64,000 nt of DNA from JBGTSJ01 sp041940305. Lineage in GTDB: Bacteria; Planctomycetota; Planctomycetia; Planctomycetales; Planctomycetaceae. The DNA lies in assembly GCA_041940305.1 (NCBI GenBank), contig JBGTSJ010000006.1, positions 124,001-188,000 of the forward strand, read 5' to 3'. The position numbers and the translations under genes are program-made. Shown piece by piece: positions 34,868 through 43,655 of the stretch. The notes below the pieces were generated by a model. The model had not been told where the DNA came from and made no database searches. It was given only the letters and a program-made list of their open reading frames with translations. Numbering within the stretch: position 1 is the first letter of the stretch; every line of letters starts with the position of its first letter.

Positions 34868-35677
34868 ATGGTCGAGGTGCTAGTGGAAGCCGCTGAGAAG
34901 AGTGTCTCGCCCGACGTAATGCAGCCAGTTGTCGCTGCCATGCGTGATGCCCCGGCCGCTGCGCTGACCGCACCGGAGACACTTGACGCGGTGCCAGCCG
35001 CGCTCCCCGGCACCGGCTTCGTGGACAGGTTCTGGCGCGATGCGGATGGAACCGAATCGAGATACGTCGTATTCATTCCGCCGACATACGATGGCTCTCA
35101 ACCGGTGCCGGCAATTCTCTACCTGCACGGTTCCGGGCCTCGAGGCACGGACGGCAAGGCGCATCTTGAACACGGTCTGGCGCCGGCAATCCGGGCAAAG
35201 GACCTGCAGTTCCCCTTTCTTGTCATCTTCCCTCAAGCGCGAGAGGGCGAGGACTGGTCGGCCGGGACGCCGGGCGGAACTCGGGCACTGAGAATCCTGG
35301 CCGACACGCAGGCGAATTACCGCATCGACGCCAAGCGGATTGCGCTAACCGGCGTATCCATGGGCGGGGCCGGCACATGGAGCCTGGCAGCCGCGCAACC
35401 GGAGCGCTGGTCCGCGCTGGTGCCGCTCTCCCACGGGGGCGACACCGCCTCGGCAGCGAAACTGGTTGAGATTCCGTGCTGGTGCTTTCACGGAGCATCC
35501 GACCAGATGATCCCCCCGCAACAGTCGCGTGACATGATCGAGGCGATTACCAGTGCCGGGGGGCACCCGCTTTACGAGGAACTCCCAGAGGTCGGCCATA
35601 ACGATTGCGCCGATCGCGTGTATATGAAAAACGATCTCTACGAATGGCTGCTATTGCAAGACAGATCTAAGAGGTGA
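34868..35677 (+). CDS. Alpha/beta hydrolase (dienelactone hydrolase/prolyl-oligopeptidase-like)
   Basis: A 269-residue protein taken from ATG 34868, the first usable start inside the intact part; the frame itself is open from 34178 but the 5' part looks decayed. Hydrolase landmarks: VPAILYLHGSGPRG (oxyanion region), LTGVSMGGAGTWSLAAAQPERW (nucleophile Ser in GVSMGG), FHGASDQMIPPQQS (acid Asp) and EVGHNDCADRVY (His). These enzymes are esterases or peptidases, often exported; no signal peptide is seen here because the N-terminus is lost or fused. Whether it is expressed is uncertain. Confidence 0.6.
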   Translation: MVEVLVEAAEKSVSPDVMQPVVAAMRDAPAAALTAPETLDAVPAALPGTGFVDRFWRDADGTESRYVVFIPPTYDGSQPVPAILYLHGSGPRGTDGKAHLEHGLAPAIRAKDLQFPFLVIFPQAREGEDWSAGTPGGTRALRILADTQANYRIDAKRIALTGVSMGGAGTWSLAAAQPERWSALVPLSHGGDTASAAKLVEIPCWCFHGASDQMIPPQQSRDMIEAITSAGGHPLYEELPEVGHNDCADRVYMKNDLYEWLLLQDRSKR

Positions 35678-35735
35678 TCGATCCTCGCCGAACCATCGCA
35701 TCCACCGGAGCGAGAGTGGCCAGCGTCATCTGAAA

Positions 35736-35972
35736 TCAGAGTGAACTCCCTAAACTGGATGTCGAACCGATCGAAGTGGGCCTTGGCCCCGGAGCCCTCG
35801 CGTATTCGCTGACCTTCTTCGCATCGGAGTCGGTGAGAGCGCCACACACGATGAGATTCACCTCATCCGTGAACTGTGGAGGCAGCTCCCGCAGCCGCAC
35901 GGGTGACTGAACGTTGTCGATGATGGTGCGGCCATCGACGACTTGGAGATCGGTAATCTTCTTGCGAGCCAT
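35736..35972 (-). CDS. Hypothetical 78-residue protein with a strong ribosome binding site
   Basis: ATG 35972 follows AGGAACCGTC, an AGGA box at ideal distance. The product begins MARKKITDLQVVDGRTIIDN, continues VRLRELPPQFTDEVNLIVCGALTDSDAKKVSEYA and ends in a Pro/Ser-rich tail. The first 55 residues have a natural protein-like composition; the tail may be frameshifted. No family recognised. It lies directly before a broken glycosyltransferase gene in the decayed region. Confidence 0.42.
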   Translation of the reverse strand: MARKKITDLQVVDGRTIIDNVQSPVRLRELPPQFTDEVNLIVCGALTDSDAKKVSEYARAPGPRPTSIGSTSSLGSSL

Positions 35973-36122
35973 GGACGGTTCCTGACGCGGGAAGGGATGA
36001 GGCCGCCAGTCTATCAAGGGACACTCATGATCACGCTTCCCACGATTTACGTCCGTAAACCTCGCAAGCTGGTAATTGGCGGGTGCGCGGGCTGCTCCAG
36101 GCCCGCGAGACCGACAGCTGAA

Positions 36123-37110
36123 CTGAAGGCCGCGCTCATCACGCCCACGCTGGGGCTCGGCGGCGCCGAGCAGTAGATGCGGACGCTGGTGATGTACAGC
36201 GATCCGGCGAAGATTGGCTGGACAGTCGCGGTGCTGCGTCCGGAAGGCTGGTCGCCGCTGATCGCGGAGCCGGTGCAGCGGCATGCAGACGTGCTGACGA
36301 TCGGTTCTGAGTACAGGTCCCAGGCCGAGTTGCTTCGGGCAGCGCTCCGCGACACCGACGTCGTGGTGACGTGGGTGATTACTGGCCGCTGCCGACGAAC
36401 GCGCCGGTCGTGATGGTAGCCCACGGGTCGTGCCAGTGGACGCGGGACGCGGTGACGAACGCGATCGCCGGTGGCGCTGCACACGTGGTCGGAGTCAGCG
36501 ACAAGGCGAGCGACGCGGTGAGGGATCTATGCGGTGATGTGCCGGTCACCACGATCTGGAACGGGGTCGATCCGGCACGGCTGCAGGTCACCCGCTCGGC
36601 CGATGACATCCGCGTGAACGTGTGGAAGGTGCCGCAGCATTGGTATGCCCATCAGCGGAAGTACGTCGGGTACGTCGGCCGGCTGAGCCCCGAGAAGAAC
36701 GTGGAGTCGGTGATCGAGGCGGTCGCCCACCTGCCGTCGTACTATTACTGCGTGCTGATCGGCGACACCGGCGAGGCGAAGGAGCGGATTCTGGCTCTCG
36801 GGCGGCGGCGGCTCGGCGAGCGGCTGATTGCAGTGCTAGCAGTCGATGACATCGGCAATCATTTGGCGGCGCTGGACTGCCTGCTTCAGGTGTCACCGCG
36901 CGAGGGGAATTCGCTGAAGCTGATGGAGGCGATGTACGTGGGGGTGCCGATCGTGACGACGCGGGTGGGCGCGGTTGAGGAGTTTGAGAGGGCAGCTGGC
37001 GAGCAGCTGTTCTGGTCGGTGCCGGAGGACTCGACAGCTCATGAGATCGCAACCGAGATTCGGCAGGTTTTCTGCGATAGAGCCAGGCGGCCCATTCGGT
37101 TTCAGCCGTC
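36123..37110 (+). pseudogene. Glycosyltransferase family 4 pseudogene (nonsense plus frameshift)
   Basis: Assembled across two frames, the product reads KAALITPTLGLGGAEQ, stop (TAG 36174), MRTLVMYSD, ..., VVVTW, frameshift near 36371-36380, GDYWPLPTNAPVVMVAHGS. The chain then continues IWNGVDPARL, YVGYVGRLSPEKNVESVIEAV, VSPREGNSLKLMEAMYVGVPIVTTRVGAVEEF. These are GT4 (group 1) landmarks, including the N-terminal GGAE-x-W motif: TAG stands where TGG (Trp) is expected, a single G-to-A change. The frameshift fits loss of one G from a G-run (GTGGGGTGAT to GTGGGTGAT). The start codon also seems to be lost (CTG). The C-terminus after about 37110 is not GT-like. Two independent lesions make this a pseudogene. 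Confidence 0.75.
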
Positions 37111-37372
37111 GCTCGAGAAACGGCATCTGCCCATTCTGAACGTTGCATTGCGTTCTGTGGTGTTTATTGTGGGTCTGTCACACGTCTCTGCGGCCCCGGG
37201 AGCGGAGAGTGATGATTCACAGTTGAGATCCCGGCGCCTTTTCCGTGCGGACGGCATGAGAACAGTGGCCGAGGAAGCATGGGACTGCTGGCAAGTACCT
37301 TGACCGGGCTGACAGTGATGGCCGATAGTTGGTCGCAGATCGGCCCACTTTGTCCGCAGGGGACTCGGCTGC

Positions 37373-37987
37373 ATGAACCAGGCTTCACACGGCTCGTCCA
37401 CATCAGTTTCCCTGATCGAGCGGGCCCGCTGCATGGATCCCGACGCCTGGGAGCGGCTGTGTTACGTGTACGGGCCGCTGGTGTATCGCTGGGGACGCCG
37501 GGCCGGGCTGCAGGACAGCGATGCCGCGGACATTGGGCAGGAAGTGTTTCGCACGGTGGCCGGCCGCATCGGCGGGTTCGATCATCGGCCGCACGTAGGG
37601 ACGTTTCGCGGCTGGCTGAGGATGATTACGCGGAACAAGATCGGCGACCATCTGCGGCGCGCCGGAGACGCTCCTCACGTTCTGGGAGGCAGCACCGCCC
37701 GGCAGCGCTGGGCGGATCTCGTCGATCCTGTTGCTGAAGCACTCAGCGACTCTAGCGTCGCTGCTCCCGACGACCAGAACCTGCTCTTCCATCGCGCGCT
37801 CGATCTGCTGCGCGGCGAGTTCGAAGTGAACACGTGGCGCGCATTCTGGCTCTCAGCCGTCGAGGAACGTCCGACGGACGAAATCGCCGAGACGCTGGGC
37901 CTGACTCGTCAGGCTGTGCGACAGGCCAAATACCGTGTGTTGCGCCGGCTGCGGGTCGAACTGGGCGCCGAGGCGTGCAGCGAGTAA
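37373..37987 (+). CDS. ECF-type RNA polymerase sigma factor
   Basis: A 204-residue sigma-70 family protein of the ECF group. Region 2 spans about residues 15-85: WERLCYVYGPLVYRWGRRAGL, then DSDAADIGQEVFRTVAGRI and FRGWLRMITRNKIGDHLRR. Region 4 (about 140-195) contains EVNTWRAFWLSAVEERPTDEIAETLGLTRQAVRQAKYRVLRRLR, given here in parts (DEIAETLGLTRQAVRQAKYR is the -35 recognition helix-turn-helix). It belongs to the planctomycete ECF types that are encoded beside Ser/Thr kinases. The kinase gene begins 142 bases downstream and carries its own zinc-finger, anti-sigma-like N-terminus. Probably it directs a stress or surface regulon. Confidence 0.9.
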   Translation: MNQASHGSSTSVSLIERARCMDPDAWERLCYVYGPLVYRWGRRAGLQDSDAADIGQEVFRTVAGRIGGFDHRPHVGTFRGWLRMITRNKIGDHLRRAGDAPHVLGGSTARQRWADLVDPVAEALSDSSVAAPDDQNLLFHRALDLLRGEFEVNTWRAFWLSAVEERPTDEIAETLGLTRQAVRQAKYRVLRRLRVELGAEACSE

Positions 37988-38129
37988 TCGCCGCAAGGGC
38001 TGTCTCCGTCTCACGTTGCCGCAACAGACGATCCCGCGTATGACATGCCGATCGGGTCGCGCGCCCGATCGTGTGACGCTCCCACAATACCCTTCTCGGA
38101 GCAATCGCTCCCCAGCCTCAGTGTTCCGC

Positions 38130-41100
38130 ATGCATCCAAGCCGCGACGTCCTGAATCAGTATCTGACCGGCCAACTCCCCGATGCAGAGGCGGAGTCGGT
38201 CGATGAGCATCTGGCCGACTGTACTGCCTGCGACGACACGATTCAGTCCCTGCGGCCCGATCCGGACACGATCGTGGACGGACTCCGCGGCGGGCCGCCA
38301 GACGATCCCATTGCGAACGAGCCCGCCTGCCGCGAAATGGTGCAGCGCATCCAGAAGCTGGATGCCTCGGCATCCGGTGCAGGCGGCAGCCAGGGACCGA
38401 CGGTCGATTCGGTCAACCCTTCAGGGCCGAACGTGCTCCGCGAGTACCGGCTCCTGGACAAGCTGGGCGAAGGGGGGATGGGGGCTGTCTACAAGGCGCT
38501 GCATACGCGGCTGGACCGGATCGTCGCCGTCAAGGTGTTGTCGGCGCATCGACTCGCCGACGCGGCCGCCATCGCCCGGTTCGACCGGGAGATGAAGGCC
38601 GTCGGCAAACTCGAACACCCCAACATTATTCGGGCGATGGATGCCGGAGAGGTGGACGGCATGCATTACCTGGTGATGGAGTTCGTGGACGGCATCGACC
38701 TCGACCGGTTAGTGCGCGAGCGGGGTCCGCTGCCGGTCGCCGAAGCGTGCGAGGTGATTCGGCAGGCTGCCATCGGCCTGCAGCACGCCGCCGACCGGGG
38801 GATCATCCATCGCGACTTGAAGCCGTCGAATCTGATTCTGTGCCGCGCGGGGCGCGACGACTCGCGCGTCAGGATCCTCGATCTCGGCCTCGCGCTGCTG
38901 GAGCAACCCTCTTCCGGTGCGGCTGCGGCGGCCGAACTCACCGGCACCGGCCAACTGATGGGGACCGTGGACTACATGGCCCCCGAGCAGGGGCAGGACA
39001 CGCACCGCGTCGACATCCGTGCGGACGTCTACAGCCTCGGCGCCACGCTCTACAAGCTGCTCACCGGGCGTGCTCCGTTTGGCGGAGCCGAGTACGACAC
39101 GCTGATGAAGAAACTGGTCGCGCTGGCGGGTGAAGCGCCGCGCGAGATCCGCACCCTGCGCCCGGAGATTCCGCCGGCGCTGGCGGAACTCATTCACCGC
39201 ATGCTGAGCAAGCGGCCGGAAGATCGTCCATCCAGTCCGGCGGGGGTCGCGGCCGAAATCGGGCCGTTCGCCGCGCGGGCCGACCTCGCCGGACTGCTGG
39301 ACGAACCCGACGCGGCTGCGCCCGCCGACCAATCGATGAGCCGGGATACGCTGCCGGACATTCAGGAAACGTTTTCGCGGTCGCGGCGGGCGTCAACTGG
39401 CTCCGGCTCCCGTCGCCATCTCGACTGGCGGATCGTCGCCGCCGGGTTGGCAGCGGCCCTCGTGCTGGCCGTCGTCGTCTTCCAGTTCGCGACGCAGGAC
39501 GGCACAGTCATCGTGCGGCTGGAGAGCGAGCAGCCGGTGACTTCAATCAAGGTCGACGGTCGCGAGGTGGAATGGACGCTCGCCGGCGACAGCAGAGCAT
39601 TTCGCTTTCAGATCGCGCCCGGTCCTGTCTCAACGATCGTCCTGACGACCGAAGATGGAACCGAGATTGCCGCCGAGATCCCGGCCGACGGTCTGACGAT
39701 CGAGCGCGGGGAGGATTACCGGCTGACGGCGGCTGTTGAGGATTCGGGCCAGCGCGCAGACGACGTTGCTGCTGTGGCTGCGACCGATCCTGAGCGGCGT
39801 GTGATCGACTGGGTTCGCTCAATCGGCGGACGCGTGGGGGGAGGCAACCCGCAACTCGGGTTCGTCACGCTCGACGCCGACGACCCCATTCCGGCGGGCC
39901 CGTTCGATCTGGTGACGGTCGGTCTCGAAGCCTGTGACGTACGCGATGAAGACCTGTCACTCCTGGACGAATTGCCGCATCTCACCACGCTGACGCTCAA
40001 CCACACTTCCGTCAGCGATGCGGGGCTGGCCCTGCTGGGGAACCTGCCGCAGCTCCGCAACGTCTATCTCGTCCGGACCAGAATCACCGACGCCGGACTG
40101 CGCGAACTGGAGCGGTATGCCGGTCTGGGCGCGTTGCACATCGACGACGCTCAGATCACCGACGCCGGTCTGGCTTCCGTCGCCGCCTGGTCGGGATTGA
40201 CTCAGCTGCATCTCTCGAACACCAACGTGACCGACGCGTGCATCCCGTCCCTGTCGTCGCTCAAGCGGTTGACTCAACTGCATGTTCGCATCACAGGGCT
40301 GTCCCCTGACGGCGTCAATGCGTTGCGCGCGGCACTGCCGCAGTGCCTTATCCGCTCGAACTTCGGCGAGTTCGCTCCGGCGGCGCCGTTAAGTCCCGAT
40401 CAGACTCCCGACCGCGCCGTCGCCGAGTGGGCGCATGCGATCGGCGGGGTTGTCGGGCTGGGAGGCGTCCGGGGACACGGCTATCTCACCATCCGGCCCG
40501 ACGATGCCCTTCCCGACGGCTCGTTCGACCTGATCGTGCTGGACGTCTCCGGATGCCCCGTCACCGACGCCGACATGGCGCGACTCGACGGCCTGAAGCT
40601 GTTCTCGACACTGATCATGAATGGCACGCCTGTCACAGACGCCGGGTTCGCCGACATCGGCGACCTGCCGAAGCTGATGGCTGTCTACGTCGGCGGGACC
40701 GGCATGACCGACGACGGCCTCCGCCGCTTCGTTGAGCGGTTTCCGCACGTGCGGGCCCTGCATGCCGGCGGCACGCAGATCACCGACGCCGGCGTCCCGG
40801 CGCTGCTCGACTGGGAAAACCTGCTGGAACTTCGGCTGGAGAACCCCGCGATCAGCGACGCCGCTCTCCAGACCCTGAGCGAGGCGCGCTACCTCCGCAC
40901 GCTCCATCTGGCGGCCACCGGAGTGACGCGCGACGGGATCGAGCAACTACATGATGCGAAGCCGCACATGGCAATCGTCTCCGACAAGGTGACCTACCCG
41001 GAGCCCCCGATCGAAGGCGCGGCCTCGCTGCGGTTCAACGGGGTCAACGCGGCAGTCAACATTCCCACGCTGACCTACGACACCAGCCATCCGATCACGA

Positions 41101-41660
41101 TCGAAGCCAGCGTCCGCCGCGAGCCGCCGCTGGATGAGTACGCCTGCGTCGTCACCAACAGCATGACGGTCGACGGCCCCCCCTCCGCGACCCTCTCGTG
41201 GCACGATCGGGACAAAGGCTGGCACTTCGGCGTCTACACCGGCGACCGCGCCGCCGCGGCGTTCCGCGAGACGAATCCGCGGCCGACGCACATCGCCGGA
41301 GTGTGGGACGGCGCGCGGTTGCTGCTGTTCTTCGACGGCAAACTGATCTCGCACCGCGAGTACAGCGCCACGCCCTTCGACGCCGACAAGTTCGGGCACT
41401 TTGTCATCGGGGCCATGCAGACGCTCGGCGGCGACCACCGCATGCAGTTCTTCGGCGGAGTCATCGACGAAGTCCGAATCTCTCGCATCGCCCGGTACGA
41501 CAGCGACTACGAGGTCGTTCCGCGCCTCGAAACCGACGAGCACACGCTCGCCCTCTACCACTTCGACGAAGGGGAGGGAGACATCGCCCACGACGCCAGC
41601 GGCCACGGGCACGACGGGAACATCGTCAACGCCACGTGGATCCGGAGTGAATCCAGGTAA
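38130..41660 (+). CDS. Membrane Ser/Thr protein kinase with zinc-finger, LRR and LamG domains
   Basis: An 1176-residue receptor-like kinase from ATG 38130. Residues 1-40 hold an HLADCTACDD zinc-finger typical of anti-sigma factors and sigma-associated kinases. The kinase domain covers about 105-400. Its landmarks are glycine loop LGEGGMGAVYKAL, Lys in VAVKVLS, catalytic HRDLKPSNLIL, DLGLALLE in place of DFG, and YMAPEQ. A TM helix (IVAAGLAAALVLAVVVFQFA) is at about 430-450. Outside are two copies of a leucine-rich repeat block built on TDAGL-like units and separated by an HAIGGVVG segment, and a C-terminal LamG/ConA-like domain (FNGVNAAVNI ... FFGGVIDEVRISRIARY). It likely senses an extracellular ligand and signals to the ECF factor upstream. 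Confidence 0.92.
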   Translation: MHPSRDVLNQYLTGQLPDAEAESVDEHLADCTACDDTIQSLRPDPDTIVDGLRGGPPDDPIANEPACREMVQRIQKLDASASGAGGSQGPTVDSVNPSGPNVLREYRLLDKLGEGGMGAVYKALHTRLDRIVAVKVLSAHRLADAAAIARFDREMKAVGKLEHPNIIRAMDAGEVDGMHYLVMEFVDGIDLDRLVRERGPLPVAEACEVIRQAAIGLQHAADRGIIHRDLKPSNLILCRAGRDDSRVRILDLGLALLEQPSSGAAAAAELTGTGQLMGTVDYMAPEQGQDTHRVDIRADVYSLGATLYKLLTGRAPFGGAEYDTLMKKLVALAGEAPREIRTLRPEIPPALAELIHRMLSKRPEDRPSSPAGVAAEIGPFAARADLAGLLDEPDAAAPADQSMSRDTLPDIQETFSRSRRASTGSGSRRHLDWRIVAAGLAAALVLAVVVFQFATQDGTVIVRLESEQPVTSIKVDGREVEWTLAGDSRAFRFQIAPGPVSTIVLTTEDGTEIAAEIPADGLTIERGEDYRLTAAVEDSGQRADDVAAVAATDPERRVIDWVRSIGGRVGGGNPQLGFVTLDADDPIPAGPFDLVTVGLEACDVRDEDLSLLDELPHLTTLTLNHTSVSDAGLALLGNLPQLRNVYLVRTRITDAGLRELERYAGLGALHIDDAQITDAGLASVAAWSGLTQLHLSNTNVTDACIPSLSSLKRLTQLHVRITGLSPDGVNALRAALPQCLIRSNFGEFAPAAPLSPDQTPDRAVAEWAHAIGGVVGLGGVRGHGYLTIRPDDALPDGSFDLIVLDVSGCPVTDADMARLDGLKLFSTLIMNGTPVTDAGFADIGDLPKLMAVYVGGTGMTDDGLRRFVERFPHVRALHAGGTQITDAGVPALLDWENLLELRLENPAISDAALQTLSEARYLRTLHLAATGVTRDGIEQLHDAKPHMAIVSDKVTYPEPPIEGAASLRFNGVNAAVNIPTLTYDTSHPITIEASVRREPPLDEYACVVTNSMTVDGPPSATLSWHDRDKGWHFGVYTGDRAAAAFRETNPRPTHIAGVWDGARLLLFFDGKLISHREYSATPFDADKFGHFVIGAMQTLGGDHRMQFFGGVIDEVRISRIARYDSDYEVVPRLETDEHTLALYHFDEGEGDIAHDASGHGHDGNIVNATWIRSESR

Positions 41661-41684
41661 GTCGCATTTGCCCCAGGAACGCAC

Positions 41685-43616
41685 ATGACCCCGAAGGCTC
41701 CGTTCTCAACACTGCTGGCCCTGCTCTTGACGATGATCGTAGGCATTCGCACAGCAGCCGCTCAGTGCGTTCCGGTGACAAACAATGAACTGGAAGACTC
41801 ATTTGCAGTGCTTGATCCGGAGCTGCGCATTATCTTCCTCTATCAACACGCCGATGTGATCAACGGGCAAGTCTACCCGTATGCGTTCTACAGGATTCCA
41901 TCCAATATCAAGCTCAGGGGGAGCATCGAATGTGACCGGATTCGGATTAGTGAGCCCCCGCTCTATAACTTCCAGGTGTTTGTCCGCTACGGATCTCCGG
42001 GACATTATCAACAGGTCAACTCCGGAGAGTTCTGCAAGTTGCTTCCACCACAGTCGACGCAATCGTCCCAGCGCGCGCTGACGGTCGCCTCTCTGACGGA
42101 CGAAGACCAGGCGGAATTCATCAGCTCAACCTGCGATCAGCGATTCATCGTCGCAGTACAGGAGAATGACACCCCCCCGGGGACGCTGGTCCGACTGTTC
42201 AACGACCAGCAGTCCGAACTCGACGCTTACAGTTCGGACTGGCTGTTGGGAGACGTCGAGCATTGTGATGATGCCCGCACGATTCTGCTCATCCTGAATG
42301 CCCCGGACGCCTCCGGCGCCGAGATCCGCAAGCTACGGATCAATGAGCCTGCTGAACTGGTCGACACCGGTTTGTCGCTGCAATTCGGAGGAGCCCCGTT
42401 TGCATTTGAGCTTTCTCACCTCGTCTGTTTGCCCGGATCGCAGTACGGAATGGCGCTCCTCTCCGACAGCAGCGGGTTCCCCGAATCGCCTCCCCGAACG
42501 GAACTCGTCATGTTCGCCCTCGCGGACATGCAACCCGTCGATCGCATCACTTTGCAGGGACAGCATCGCGTCGGTCTGGTTTCCTGCTGCGGACAGAACC
42601 GGATTTACGCGCGCAGTGGCGATCGGGTGGAGCCCGATTACATCGAGTGCTTCACCTACAACCCTGATACGGGCGACATCACCGATACACCGTCGTTTAC
42701 CGCGCGACCCGGGCCGGGCTCTCAGGATGCGCGCCATACCCCCCTGGCGGTCACACGCAACGGCGAGGTGCTGCTGGCGCTGGAAGAGTCTCCGCCGGGA
42801 GAGTTCGGCGATCAGCCCGGCCTGCGCGTGTTCGATGGTCAGACCGGCGAAGACCGCGGATTGTCGGACCCGCCTGAAGGAGGGTGGGGCGCGCCCACCA
42901 GTATTGCCTCCTTTGCATGCTGCGTTGCCACTTCGGACCCCGATCCTGATCCCGACCCGGACCCCGATCCCGACCCCGAAACCGCCGTCTTCAAGAAGGA
43001 GATCATCGACGGCCCCGACCGCAACAACGACGGCCAGATCGACCGCGTGGTCGAAGTGAACAGCAGGGAGCCGAGCGAGTACACGTTCGAGATCACATTC
43101 CGCCAGCCGCAGGTGCAGTCGGCCGTGCTGATCCACGACGTGATCCCGCCCGAATGGGAACTGGTGGCGGCCGCTCCGACCAACACGGCGGACCTGGTCC
43201 TTACGCAGCCCCTCGGCAAGAAGGGGAAGCACGGGACCAGCATTCAATGGTTCCCCTCGGACAACGACAGCACGCTGGTATGCGTAGTCCGCACGGCGAA
43301 GAAGAGTCCCGACAAGCCCGGGCGGTTCGTCCTCAATCAGGGTGCGGCTGCCGTCGACTCCTCCACTCTGCAGCCGCTGCTCGATCCCGACAACCAGCCA
43401 CTCCGCACGGAGCCGCTCTATCTTGCCGCCCTGAAGAAGCAGGGCAAGCAGCCGCTCGACTGGTCCGGCAACGGCGACCTGGACGGCGATGGGCTGACCG
43501 ACTGCGACGAAACGTGCGTCATCGGCACCGATCCGTACAAGCGCGACACCGACGGAGACAAGATCCCCGACGGCGAGGATCCCAATCCGCTCGTGAAGGA
43601 CCGCCGGCGGCTGTGA
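41685..43616 (+). CDS. Secreted protein with DUF11-like and thrombospondin type 3 repeat domains
   Basis: A 643-residue protein with AGGA before ATG 41685 and a signal peptide (residues 1-26, ending IRTAAAQ). The first 400 residues are beta-rich (propeller-like) and unknown: CVPVTNNELEDSFAVLDPELRIIFLY..., VVSCCGQNRIYARSG. A DPDPDPDPDPDPDPE spacer (about residues 421-437) leads to a DUF11/CARDB-like beta domain (EYTFEITFRQPQVQSAVLIHDVIPPEWELV). The C-terminus is a calcium-binding TSP3 segment (DLDGDGLTDCDE ... DTDGDKIPDGEDPNPL). It directly follows the kinase, 24 bases apart, so it may be its co-transcribed partner. Confidence 0.8.
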   Translation: MTPKAPFSTLLALLLTMIVGIRTAAAQCVPVTNNELEDSFAVLDPELRIIFLYQHADVINGQVYPYAFYRIPSNIKLRGSIECDRIRISEPPLYNFQVFVRYGSPGHYQQVNSGEFCKLLPPQSTQSSQRALTVASLTDEDQAEFISSTCDQRFIVAVQENDTPPGTLVRLFNDQQSELDAYSSDWLLGDVEHCDDARTILLILNAPDASGAEIRKLRINEPAELVDTGLSLQFGGAPFAFELSHLVCLPGSQYGMALLSDSSGFPESPPRTELVMFALADMQPVDRITLQGQHRVGLVSCCGQNRIYARSGDRVEPDYIECFTYNPDTGDITDTPSFTARPGPGSQDARHTPLAVTRNGEVLLALEESPPGEFGDQPGLRVFDGQTGEDRGLSDPPEGGWGAPTSIASFACCVATSDPDPDPDPDPDPDPETAVFKKEIIDGPDRNNDGQIDRVVEVNSREPSEYTFEITFRQPQVQSAVLIHDVIPPEWELVAAAPTNTADLVLTQPLGKKGKHGTSIQWFPSDNDSTLVCVVRTAKKSPDKPGRFVLNQGAAAVDSSTLQPLLDPDNQPLRTEPLYLAALKKQGKQPLDWSGNGDLDGDGLTDCDETCVIGTDPYKRDTDGDKIPDGEDPNPLVKDRRRL

Positions 43617-43655
43617 CCCGTGATTGCAGGTCTTCCCCCCGGTCGCCAGATGAAT

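Noticed and set aside
42940..42990. Short GATCCC/GACCCC run as possible CRISPR-like or tandem element
   Set aside because: It only encodes the Asp-Pro spacer (DPDPDPDP) between domains of the secreted TSP3 protein.
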